A stretch of DNA of 22,334 nucleotides from Pseudomonadota bacterium. GTDB lineage: Bacteria > Pseudomonadota > Gammaproteobacteria > Xanthomonadales > Xanthomonadaceae. The stretch is taken from the NCBI GenBank assembly GCA_023392975.1, contig JAEWNA010000022.1:1-22334 (forward strand). Direction: 5' to 3'. Both the position numbers and the translations under genes were made by a program. Shown in pieces: positions 1-6,308 of this stretch (position 1 is its first letter; the number at the start of each line of letters is the position of its first letter). The notes beneath the pieces are model-generated. The model saw only the letters and a list, made by a program, of their open reading frames with translations. It had not been told where the DNA came from and did no database searches.

Positions 1-609
1 GCCTCGCGCGACGCCGCGCTGCGCGAGGCCGCCGACGTGGCGATGGCGCGGGCCGTCGACGCGATGGTGGCCTACCGTGCCGCCGAAGCGGCCGCGACCG
101 ATGCGTTCGATGCCGCGAACCTCGATCGCCCCGACATGCCGCCACCGCGCGTGCCCGCCGTTTGCGCCTTGCCGCCGCCGCGCGCGCCCGGTCTGCCGAG
201 GGACGTGAAGCCGGGGCAGGGGCTGGGCGTCGTGGTCGGCGATCCGAAGGCCGACCTGCGGTTCTCCGGGGTTCGCGTCGATTTCGAATTCAGCGATGGC
301 CACCACGAGGCGCGCGTGACCAACCGCGGCGGCTGGGCGCTGTTGCGGCCACGACCCGGCGCCACGCTGCGCCGGATCGTGCTGGGCGACGCGGAGGCCG
401 GGGACGGCAACGACGGCGAGGGCCGCCTGCCGCTGGTCGCGCAGACCTTCGACGTTGATCCCGTGCAGGGCGACGTCATCATGATCGCGCTCGACAGCGC
501 ACGGCTGGTGCCGCCGATGTTCGACACGATGACGCTGCGCATCGACGGCGATGCGCTGGTGCCGACCTGGCCCGATGGCGACGAACGGGGACGCTATGTC
601 CGTGAATGA
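1..609 (+). CDS. Hypothetical protein, C-terminal part (5' end outside window)
   Basis: The frame is open from the first base of the window, so the protein starts upstream; an internal ATG lies at 37. I do not recognise the family. The visible 202 residues begin with an Ala-rich, probably helical stretch, then a Pro-rich linker (many P in PPPRVP and PPPRAP), then a likely beta-rich region with the ending LRIDGDALVPTW. No signal peptide or membrane segment is visible in this part. The stop lies inside ribD: the next start codon at 596 overlaps this gene by 14 bases, so the two are probably co-transcribed. Codon use and GC content resemble the neighbours. That it is a real gene is well supported by the long open frame and the tight overlap; its function is unknown. 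Confidence 0.6.
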   Translation, partial: ASRDAALREAADVAMARAVDAMVAYRAAEAAATDAFDAANLDRPDMPPPRVPAVCALPPPRAPGLPRDVKPGQGLGVVVGDPKADLRFSGVRVDFEFSDGHHEARVTNRGGWALLRPRPGATLRRIVLGDAEAGDGNDGEGRLPLVAQTFDVDPVQGDVIMIALDSARLVPPMFDTMTLRIDGDALVPTWPDGDERGRYVRE

Positions 610-1717
610 AGGCACGCCAGCGTTCACCGCCGTCGACCACGCGATGATGGCGCAGGCGCTGCGGCTGGCCGAGCGCGGTGCCTACACCACGAAACCCAAC
701 CCGATGGTCGGCTGCGTGATCGCGCAGGGCGAGGCGGTGGTCGGCGAAGGCTGGCACCGGCGCGCCGGCGGCCCGCACGCCGAAGTCTTCGCGCTGGAGG
801 CCGCCGGGGAACGCGCCCGCGGCGCCACCGCCTACGTCACGCTCGAACCCTGCGCGCACACCGGCCGCACCGGCCCATGCGCCGATGCGCTGATCGCCGC
901 CGGCGTCGCGCGCGTGGTCGCGGCGATGCGCGACCCGTTCCCGCAGGTCGACGGCGCCGGCTTCGACACGCTGCGCGCGGCCGGCATTGCGGTCGAGCAC
1001 GGGCTGATGGCAGGCCCGGCGCGGCGGTTGAATCACGGATTCCTGTCGCGCGTCGAGCGCCGGCGTCCGTGGGTGCGGGTGAAGCTCGCGACCAGCCTCG
1101 ACGGCCGCACCGCGCTCGCCAACGGCGATTCGAAGTGGATCAGCGGCGAAGCCTCGCGGCGCGACGTGATGCATTGGCGCGCCCGCGCCGGCGCCCTGCT
1201 CACCGGTGCCGGCACCGTGCTGGCCGACGATCCCCGCCTGACCGTGCGTTTCGACCAGGACGACCCGCCGGACTTCGTGCCGCCGCTGCGCGTGGTGCTC
1301 GATCCGGGCCTGGCGACGGTCGCGCGCAGCCGCATCCGCGAGGGCGATGCGCCGACGCTGTACGTCCACGCGCCCGACGCCAAGCCGCCGCGCGGCGTGG
1401 ACATCGCCCGCACGGCGGTGCCGATCCGCGCCGGCATGCTCGACCTGGCCGCCGTGCTGCAGACGCTGGCCGCCCGCGAGGTGAACGAAGTGCAGGTCGA
1501 GGCCGGCGCCACGCTCGCCGGCGCGCTGCTGCGCGCGGAACTCGTCGACGAAGTGCTGCTGTACGTCGCCCCGATCCTGCTCGGCGGCGACGCGCGACCG
1601 TTGTTCGATGGCCTGCACATCGAGGACATGGCGCAGAGGCTGTCGCTGCGCGTGGTGGAAACGCGCCATCTCGGCGACGACCTGCGGCTGCTGCTGCGCC
1701 CGGAGCGCGGCGCGTGA
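596..1717 (+). CDS. ribD: Bifunctional riboflavin biosynthesis deaminase/reductase RibD
   Basis: RibD deaminates the pyrimidine product of GTP cyclohydrolase II and then reduces its ribose side chain, the second and third steps of riboflavin synthesis in the cytoplasm. The N-terminal deaminase domain (about residues 12-150) shows the zinc site: H61-A-E63 in GGPHAEV, and C86 and C95 in EPCAHTGRTGPC. The reductase domain (about 155-370) begins with RPWVRVKLATSLDGRTA and contains the segment SKWISG. Length is 373 residues, normal for the family. I chose the ATG at 596 because it precedes the conserved region by a typical distance and follows a GGGGA stretch; an upstream in-frame ATG at 551 would add 15 residues inside the previous gene. 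The stop overlaps the next GTG by 4 bases. All key residues seen are intact. Confidence 0.95.
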   Translation: MSVNEGTPAFTAVDHAMMAQALRLAERGAYTTKPNPMVGCVIAQGEAVVGEGWHRRAGGPHAEVFALEAAGERARGATAYVTLEPCAHTGRTGPCADALIAAGVARVVAAMRDPFPQVDGAGFDTLRAAGIAVEHGLMAGPARRLNHGFLSRVERRRPWVRVKLATSLDGRTALANGDSKWISGEASRRDVMHWRARAGALLTGAGTVLADDPRLTVRFDQDDPPDFVPPLRVVLDPGLATVARSRIREGDAPTLYVHAPDAKPPRGVDIARTAVPIRAGMLDLAAVLQTLAAREVNEVQVEAGATLAGALLRAELVDEVLLYVAPILLGGDARPLFDGLHIEDMAQRLSLRVVETRHLGDDLRLLLRPERGA

Positions 1718-2499
1718 GCGACGCCGGGTTCGCCGACCATTTCTCCACCGTCGCGTCGCGGTACGCCGCCGCGCGGCCGACCTATCCGCAGGCGCTGTTC
1801 GACTGGATCGCCATGCTCGCGCCTGCCCGTGATCGTGCATGGGAGGCCGGCTGCGGCAGCGGCCAGGCCACGCGCGGGCTGGCGTCGGTCTTCGGCGAGG
1901 TCTATGCCACCGATCCCAGCGCCGCGCAGATCGCGCAGGCGCCGGCGATGGAGAACGTGCGCTTCGCCGCCGAGCCCGGGGAGCGCTGCAGCCTGCCGGA
2001 CGCCAGCGTCGACGCCGTCTGCGTCGCCCAGGCCCTGCACTGGTTCGATCGCCCGGCCTTCTTCGCCGAAGCGGCGCGGGTGCTGCGACCGGGCGGCGTG
2101 GTGGTGGCCTGGGGCTACCAGGACATCGACGTCGGCGATGCGCTGCGCGATGCGGTCGGCGCGTTCTCGGCGCGCATCCGCGATGCCTGGCCGGCGGAGC
2201 GCTTCCTGGTCGACCGCGCCTACATCGACCTCGCGCCGTTCTTCGCGAAGCCGCCGTTCGCGCCGATCGGCATCGGGAACGAAGCGCCGGCGCTGCCGGT
2301 GCACGAGATCGCCGTCGACTGGCCGCTGGTGCGCCTGCTCGACTATTTCTCCAGCTATTCCGCGGTCAAGCGCTACCGCGAGGCGCACGGCGTCGACCCG
2401 GTCGCGCTGCACGGCTGGGCCATCGCCGCCGCCTGGGGCGATGCCCCGACGCGTCGCCTGCGCTGGCCGCTGTTCGCGCTCGCGGCGCGCAGGGCCTGA
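1714..2499 (+). CDS. Class I SAM-dependent methyltransferase
   Basis: This 261-residue protein has a Rossmann-type methyltransferase fold. Motif I is EAGCGSG (residues 44-50), followed by an acidic strand end at ATDPSA (65-70) and the segment VAQALHWFDRPAF, which is typical of the UbiE/COQ5-like methyltransferase_11 group. VLRPGGVVVAWGY is the post-motif III strand. The substrate cannot be told from the sequence. It starts at GTG 1714, overlapping the ribD stop by 4 bases, so it is translationally coupled to ribD and separates ribD from the riboswitch-controlled ribE. No known riboflavin step needs a methyltransferase, so a role outside the pathway is likely. Being a methyltransferase is clear; function is not. 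Confidence 0.85.
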   Translation: MSDAGFADHFSTVASRYAAARPTYPQALFDWIAMLAPARDRAWEAGCGSGQATRGLASVFGEVYATDPSAAQIAQAPAMENVRFAAEPGERCSLPDASVDAVCVAQALHWFDRPAFFAEAARVLRPGGVVVAWGYQDIDVGDALRDAVGAFSARIRDAWPAERFLVDRAYIDLAPFFAKPPFAPIGIGNEAPALPVHEIAVDWPLVRLLDYFSSYSAVKRYREAHGVDPVALHGWAIAAAWGDAPTRRLRWPLFALAARRA

Positions 2500-2590
2500 C
2501 GCCCGGGCGTCGCGCGCCGGCATTCCCCGGAATTTCCCGGCATTCCCCTCGTGGGACGACCCATTCCGCGGCCTCGCGGGCCCCGGCTGG

Positions 2591-2596
2591 TAGAAT
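2591..2596 (+). promoter_or_regulatory. Candidate -10 element of the ribE-ribB promoter
   Basis: TAGAAT lies 8 bases before the conserved start of the FMN riboswitch, the distance expected if transcription begins at the riboswitch. No good -35 hexamer is seen at 17 bases upstream. Similar TAGAAT, TACAAT or GACAAT hexamers precede lpoA, ribH and rnpB in this window. Inferred only. Confidence 0.45.
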
Positions 2597-2603
2597 CGCG
2601 GCC

Positions 2604-2747
2604 ATCTTCAGGGCGGGGTGGAAGTCCCCACCGGCGGTAGGCGCGGCAGGGTCCGTGCGAGCCCGCGAGCGCTCCCGGTCCCGCCGGGAGGTCAGCAGAC
2701 CTGGTCGAATGCCGGGGCCGACGGTCACAGTCCGGATGCAAGAAGAC
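2604..2747 (+). ncRNA. FMN riboswitch (RFN element)
   Basis: The conserved RFN blocks appear in order: ATCTTCAGGGCGGGG then a GAAGTCCCCACCGGCGG block (2605-2638), AGCCCGCGAGCG (2660-2671), GGTCAGCAGACCTGGT (2691-2706), GCCGGGGCCGACGGTCACAG (2711-2730) and TCCGGATGCAAGAAGA (2731-2746). These form the FMN-binding junction of the known riboswitch class, which lowers rib gene expression when FMN is abundant. Just downstream, 2746-2781 can fold into a long GC stem (ACGAC-A-CGCAGC pairing with GCTGCGTCGT) that could be the expression platform; it is not followed by a clear T run, so control of translation or a Rho-dependent mechanism is as likely as intrinsic termination. It controls ribE and ribB and lies downstream of ribD. 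Confidence 0.95.
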
Positions 2748-2814
2748 GACACGCAGCCGCGTCCGCGCGGCGCTGCGTCGTTCCGCCTTGGACCCACGCA
2801 ACCCGAGGCGATCC

Positions 2815-3417
2815 ATGTTCACAGGTTTGATCCAGGCGGTCGGCACGCTGTCGCATCGCGAACTCCGGGGCGGCGACGCGCGACTGCGCATCGGCGTCGG
2901 CGGCCTGCCGTTCGGCGACGTCGCGCTGGGCGAAAGCATCGCGGTGAACGGCGTCTGCCTGACCGTGATCGAGTTCGATGCCGCGTCGTTCGCGGTCGAC
3001 GCCTCCACCGAGACGCTGGGGCTGACCACGCTCGGCGGCCTCGCCATCGGCGCGCCGGTGAACCTCGAACGCGCGATGCTGCCGACCGACCGGCTCGGCG
3101 GACACCTGGTCAGCGGCCACGTCGACGGCGTCGGCCGCGTGCGCGACGTGCAGCCGGATGCGCGCGCGCAGCGCTGGCGTTTTTCCGCTCCCGCGGCGCT
3201 GCTGAAGTACATCGCGACCAAGGGCTCGATCTGCGTCGACGGCGTCAGCCTGACGGTGAACGGCGTCGACGACGCCGGCTTCGAGGTCGCGCTGATCCCG
3301 CACACGGTGGCGCACACTGCGTTCGCCGAAACGCAGGTCGGCGATCCGGTGAACCTCGAAGTCGACCTGGTCGCGCGCTACGTCGAGCGCCTGCTGGCGG
3401 CGAGGGACGCGGCATGA
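2815..3417 (+). CDS. ribE: Riboflavin synthase, alpha subunit
   Basis: RibE condenses two molecules of 6,7-dimethyl-8-ribityllumazine into riboflavin and a pyrimidine, the last step of the pathway. The 200-residue protein has the expected two similar lumazine-binding barrels: the first begins MFTGLIQAVG and contains GESIAVNGVCLTV; the second begins GGHLVSGHVDGVG and contains GSICVDGVSLTVNGV. I chose ATG 2815 because MFTGLI is the near-universal start of this family and GAGG lies 6-10 bases upstream. It is the first gene after the FMN riboswitch and overlaps the ribB start by 4 bases (ATGA). Some databases name this gene ribC. Length is normal and nothing is missing. Confidence 0.96.
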   Translation: MFTGLIQAVGTLSHRELRGGDARLRIGVGGLPFGDVALGESIAVNGVCLTVIEFDAASFAVDASTETLGLTTLGGLAIGAPVNLERAMLPTDRLGGHLVSGHVDGVGRVRDVQPDARAQRWRFSAPAALLKYIATKGSICVDGVSLTVNGVDDAGFEVALIPHTVAHTAFAETQVGDPVNLEVDLVARYVERLLAARDAA

Positions 3418-4574
3418 GTTTCGCGAGCATCCCCGAACTGCTGGACGAACTGCGCGCCGGCCGCATGGTGGTCATCGTCGACGACGAGGACCGCGAGAAC
3501 GAGGGCGACCTGATCATGGCCGCCGAACTGGTGCGGCCGCAGGACATCAACTTCATGGTCACGCACGCGCGCGGACTGGTGTGCCTGTCGCTCACGCGCG
3601 AGCGCTGCCGCCAGCTCGGCCTGCCGCCGATGGTGCGCGACAACACCTCGCCGCACCACACCAACTTCACCGTGAGCATCGAGGCCGCCGAGGGCGTGAC
3701 CACCGGCATCAGCGCCTACGACCGCGCCCATACCGTGCGGACGGCCGTGCGTCCCGATGCGAAGCCGCACGACCTGTCGCAGCCGGGGCACATCTTCCCG
3801 CTGATGGCGCAGCCCGGCGGCGTGCTCACCCGCGCCGGCCACACCGAGGCCGCGAGCGACCTGTCGCTGCTGGCCGGCTTCGAGCCCGCCGGCGTGCTGG
3901 TCGAGATCCTCAATGCCGACGGCACCATGGCGCGGCGCCCCGAACTGGAGGTCTTCGCCCGCGAGCACGGCCTGAAGATGGGCTCGATCGAGGCGCTGAT
4001 CCGCCACCGGCTCGCCACCGAGCACACGGTCGAGCGCGTCGACGTGCGCGAGATCGAGACCGAGCACGGCCCGTTCCGCCTGCACACCTACCGCGACCGC
4101 ATCGGCCACGGCCTGCATTTCGCGCTGCTGCGTGGCGAGCCCGACCCGACGACGCCGACGCTGGTCCGCGTGCACATGCAGAACCCGCTGGCCGACGCGC
4201 TGCACTGGCGCCGCGCCGATTTCGGCCCGGCCGTGGGCGACGTGCTGGCGCGGATCGTCGCCGAGGGGCGCGGGGCGCTGGTCCTGCTGGGCGAGCCGCA
4301 GGGCGCGGATGCGCTGCTGGCCCGCATCCGCGAGCAGCCCGAACTGCCGGCCCGTGGCGGCGCGATGGCCGAATGGCGCCGCAATGGCGCTGGCAGCCAG
4401 ATCCTGGCCGACCTCGGCCTCGGTCGGCTGCGGGTGCTGGGCACCCCGCGCAAGCAGGTCGGCCTGGCCGGGTTCGGGCTGGAAGTGGTGGAGTACGTGG
4501 CGCTCTATCAGGCTGTTGAAAAACAGCCTGATAGCGCGGCCAAGGAGGGCCGCGACGACGAAGCAAGCGCATAA
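3414..4574 (+). CDS. ribB: 3,4-dihydroxy-2-butanone 4-phosphate synthase with degenerate GTP cyclohydrolase II-like domain (RibBX type)
   Basis: The N-terminal domain (residues 1-200) is DHBP synthase, which turns ribulose 5-phosphate into the four-carbon unit of lumazine. It carries DDEDRENEGDL (23-33), RDNTSPHHTNFTVSIEA (75-91) and RAGHTEAASDL (140-150). The C-terminal domain (about 205-366) resembles GTP cyclohydrolase II, but the zinc-binding region reads VRVHMQNPLADALHWRRADF (251-270): the three cysteines of the usual CxTGDxxGSxRCDC motif are all absent. This matches the RibBX variant known from proteobacteria, so GTP cyclohydrolase activity is not expected and a separate ribA should exist elsewhere. 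Residues from about 366 on (QAVEKQPDS to the end) are encoded by an intergenic repeat. The ATG at 3414 overlaps the ribE stop by 4 bases. Total 386 residues. Confidence 0.92.
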   Translation: MSFASIPELLDELRAGRMVVIVDDEDRENEGDLIMAAELVRPQDINFMVTHARGLVCLSLTRERCRQLGLPPMVRDNTSPHHTNFTVSIEAAEGVTTGISAYDRAHTVRTAVRPDAKPHDLSQPGHIFPLMAQPGGVLTRAGHTEAASDLSLLAGFEPAGVLVEILNADGTMARRPELEVFAREHGLKMGSIEALIRHRLATEHTVERVDVREIETEHGPFRLHTYRDRIGHGLHFALLRGEPDPTTPTLVRVHMQNPLADALHWRRADFGPAVGDVLARIVAEGRGALVLLGEPQGADALLARIREQPELPARGGAMAEWRRNGAGSQILADLGLGRLRVLGTPRKQVGLAGFGLEVVEYVALYQAVEKQPDSAAKEGRDDEASA

Positions 4575-4657
4575 GCGCTTGATTCGTCGCGAGCCAGTCC
4601 GGGCCCGTACCGGGCTGGCGACATGAAAAACGATCTGGATGATCGTTTTTCAACAAC
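4505..4657 (+). repeat. Multi-hairpin repeat element fused to the 3' end of ribB
   Basis: Four consecutive hairpins are visible. 4505-4534: a perfect 13-bp stem around a GAAA loop. About 4551-4590: CGCGACGACGAAG pairing imperfectly with ATTCGTCGCG around the AAGCGC-ATAA-GCGCTT tip. About 4594-4618: CCAGTCCGG pairing with CCGGGCTGG. 4624-4650: GAAAAACGATC-TGGAT-GATCGTTTTTC, a perfect 11-bp stem. The outer ends GTTGAAAAAC and GTTTTTCAAC are inverted copies. The element begins inside the ribB frame and provides its last codons and stop. It looks like an extragenic palindromic/MITE-like sequence; copy number elsewhere cannot be seen here. The last hairpin could also act as a transcription terminator. 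Confidence 0.7.
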
Positions 4658-4667
4658 CTGCCAGCGA

Positions 4668-4822
4668 CCCCCTCCCGACCTCCCCCTGCGCTGCGCGCAA
4701 GGGGAGGGGCAACGCGGCCGCCGTGCGTCTCCCTGCCTTTCTCGACGACGGAGGGCAGGGCCAGCCTTCTCCCTCCCTTTCGCCACCGGCGAAGGGGAAG
4801 GCCGGGAGGGGGAAGCGGCGCC
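4668..4822. repeat. Low-complexity C/G-tract inverted repeats between ribB and ribH
   Basis: This gene-free stretch holds further imperfect palindromes: a C-rich arm at 4668-4686 against AAGGGGAGGGG (4699-4709), CCCTGCC (4731-4737) against GGCAGGG (4754-4760), and TCTCCCTCCCTTTCGCC facing GGCGAAGGGGAAGG (about 4769-4802) followed by GGGAGGGGG. The style matches dispersed intergenic repeats of Xanthomonas relatives. I see no open frame with convincing protein features here. From 4823 to 4960 the sequence is GC-rich with nothing recognisable. Confidence 0.5.
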
Positions 4823-4960
4823 AGACGGCGTAGGGACGTCCCGGTGTCTCGCACGTCCCACCGTGCCGCGAAGGCCGCGTTCCCGTCGGATCGACGGCCG
4901 GCCCGGTCCGCTGACCGCCGCACCCGCCGCACCCGCCGCGGGCGCCGTCCGCCGTCCGGC

Positions 4961-4966
4961 TACAAT
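4961..4966 (+). promoter_or_regulatory. Candidate -10 element of the ribH-nusB promoter
   Basis: TACAAT lies 32 bases before the ribH start codon. No clear -35 hexamer is seen upstream in the GC-rich sequence. The repeats that separate ribH from ribB make an own promoter plausible. Inferred. Confidence 0.4.
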
Positions 4967-4998
4967 GGCCGGCCACGACCGCCTGTCCGAGTCCCCGC

Positions 4999-5466
4999 AT
5001 GCCCCATTTCGAAGGCGATCTGCGCGCCCCCGCCGGCGCCCGTTTCGCGATCCTCGCCAGTCGCTGGAACCCGCGCGTGACCGAACAGCTGGTCGCCGGC
5101 GCGAAGCAGGCGTTCGTCGCCAACGGCGTCGCCGAGGACGCGATCGACGTGATCCGCGTGCCGGGCGCATGGGAGCTGCCGATCACCGCGGCCCGCCTGG
5201 CCGCCGCCGGCGGGCATGTCGGCATCGTCGCGCTCGGCTGCGTCGTCCGCGGCGACACCCGCCACTACGAACAGGTCGCCGACGGCTGCTCCGAGGCGCT
5301 GATGCGCGTCGCCCTCGACTTCGGCCTGCCGGTCGCCAATGGCGTGCTGGCGGTCGATCGCTACGAGGACGCCGAGGCCCGCGCCGGCGGCAACCACGGC
5401 AACAAGGGCGAGGAAGCCGCGCTGGTCGCGATCGAGATGGCGAACCTGCTGGAGAAGCTGGCATGA
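4999..5466 (+). CDS. ribH: 6,7-dimethyl-8-ribityllumazine synthase
   Basis: RibH joins the pyrimidine intermediate with 3,4-dihydroxy-2-butanone 4-phosphate to give lumazine; the family forms pentamers or 60-subunit shells. The 155-residue protein shows the substrate-binding strand SRWNPRVTEQL (21-31), GAWELP (56-61), the phosphate and catalytic loop LGCVVRGDTRHYEQVADG (79-96) with the catalytic His at 89, and the C-terminal GNKGEEAA. Length is typical. The start MPHFEGDL is the usual one for relatives. The stop overlaps the nusB start by 4 bases, so ribH and nusB are coupled, a common arrangement in proteobacteria. It has no riboswitch of its own in the visible upstream sequence. Confidence 0.96.
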   Translation: MPHFEGDLRAPAGARFAILASRWNPRVTEQLVAGAKQAFVANGVAEDAIDVIRVPGAWELPITAARLAAAGGHVGIVALGCVVRGDTRHYEQVADGCSEALMRVALDFGLPVANGVLAVDRYEDAEARAGGNHGNKGEEAALVAIEMANLLEKLA

Positions 5467-5930
5467 GCAAGCATCACCGCCGTCAGGATGGCGTCGATCC
5501 GGTGCTGCGCACCCGCGCGCGCCGTCGGGCGCTGCAGGCCGTCTACGCCTGGCAACTCTCCGGCGCCAGCGCGCGCGACATCGTCACCCAGTTCGCGCAC
5601 GAGCAGGCCCGCGAGATCGCCGATCTCGCCTACTTCGAGGATCTCGTCCACGGCGTCGAGACCCACCGCGGGACGCTCGACGCCGCGCTCGCGCCGCACC
5701 TCGACCGCGGCATCGACGAGGTCGACCCGATCGAACGTGCCGCGCTGCGCATCGCCGCCTACGAATTCGCCCACCGCCAGGACGTGCCGTACCGTGTCGT
5801 CATCAACGAGGCGCTGGAGTCGGTGAAGCGCTTCGGTTCCGAGCACGGCCACACCTACGTCAACGGCGTGCTGGATCATCTCGCCGCGGAGCTGCGCAGC
5901 GTCGAGATGCGGGCGTCGAAGGCGAAGTAA
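5463..5930 (+). CDS. nusB: Transcription antitermination factor NusB
   Basis: NusB binds boxA RNA together with S10 (NusE) and supports antitermination of ribosomal RNA operons. The 155-residue protein is all-helical in style and carries RRRALQAVYAWQLSG (about 19-33), the family's first helix, DPIERAALRIAAYEFAHRQD (about 88-107), then VPYRVVINEALESVKRFGSEHGHTYVNGVLD (about 108-138), the most conserved block. The N-terminal basic extension MSKHHRRQDG is slightly longer than in E. coli. The ATG at 5463 overlaps the ribH stop. Family assignment is firm. Confidence 0.95.
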   Translation: MSKHHRRQDGVDPVLRTRARRRALQAVYAWQLSGASARDIVTQFAHEQAREIADLAYFEDLVHGVETHRGTLDAALAPHLDRGIDEVDPIERAALRIAAYEFAHRQDVPYRVVINEALESVKRFGSEHGHTYVNGVLDHLAAELRSVEMRASKAK

Positions 5931-5932
5931 GC

Positions 5933-6121
5933 ATGGGCGGGTTCGCCGAACTCGAACGGTTCGAAGCACGATTCGAGCGATGGTCGGAAGCGGAACTGCT
6001 GGAGTGGCGGCGCTATTGGCTGGCGCATGCCGGCACGTTGAGGTCAGACGCGCGGAAGTCGGCGATGAAGCGGATCCACCGTATCGATCGACGCATCCGG
6101 GACATCAGGTCCGACGCCTGA
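5933..6121 (+). CDS. Small basic conserved-type hypothetical protein (62 aa)
   Basis: It begins only 2 bases after the nusB stop, so it is probably read from the same transcript. The 62 residues are strongly charged and predicted helical: ELERFEARFERWSEAELLEWR (one residue more than this core) then basic ends such as MKRIHRIDRRIRDIR. Trp and Arg are frequent. No signal peptide, membrane segment or metal site is visible. Small proteins of this style occur beside nusB in Xanthomonas relatives, which I recall but cannot check. A nucleic-acid-binding or ribosome-linked role would fit the charge but is a guess. Realness is supported by position and composition; function is unknown. Confidence 0.65.
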   Translation: MGGFAELERFEARFERWSEAELLEWRRYWLAHAGTLRSDARKSAMKRIHRIDRRIRDIRSDA

Positions 6122-6147
6122 TTGGCGCATTGGTGTCGTGCATGGCC

Positions 6148-6240
6148 CGGTAGAGCGGCCTGACCAGTCTTCGGCTGTTGAAGGTCAGGTCGCTGCTCTT
6201 CCCATCGTCAAAAAGCAGCGGCCTGAAGGCCGTTCTACCG
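6148..6240. repeat. Inverted-repeat element between convergent genes
   Basis: CGGTAGAGCGGCCT (6148-6161) and AGGCCGTTCTACCG (6227-6240) are inverted copies with one mismatch. The right arm also contains the smaller palindrome CGGCCTGAAGGCCG. The element lies between the 62-aa gene and the 3' end of the ATP-grasp gene, where it could act as a two-way terminator, and marks one edge of the RiPP cluster. The arms resemble a dispersed intergenic repeat type of this family; copy number is not visible here. Confidence 0.6.
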
Positions 6241-6308
6241 TGGCAATCCCGCGCTCGTCGCGTCGCATGCGCTGCCGGATGCGCTGCATGCCATCGAATG
6301 GCTTGGGC

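Noticed and set aside
479..2523. Long minus-strand frames opposite ribD and the methyltransferase
   Set aside because: Arg-, Ala- and His-rich shadows; ribD and the methyltransferase show intact motifs on the plus strand.
4505..4660. Idea that the hairpin block is a CRISPR array
   Set aside because: The arms are inverted pairs of different sequence, not direct repeats with spacers, and no cas genes are present.
5933..6121. Idea that the 62-aa basic protein is an antitoxin or precursor peptide
   Set aside because: No partner toxin, no Gly-Gly leader, and tight spacing to nusB on the opposite strand from the RiPP genes.
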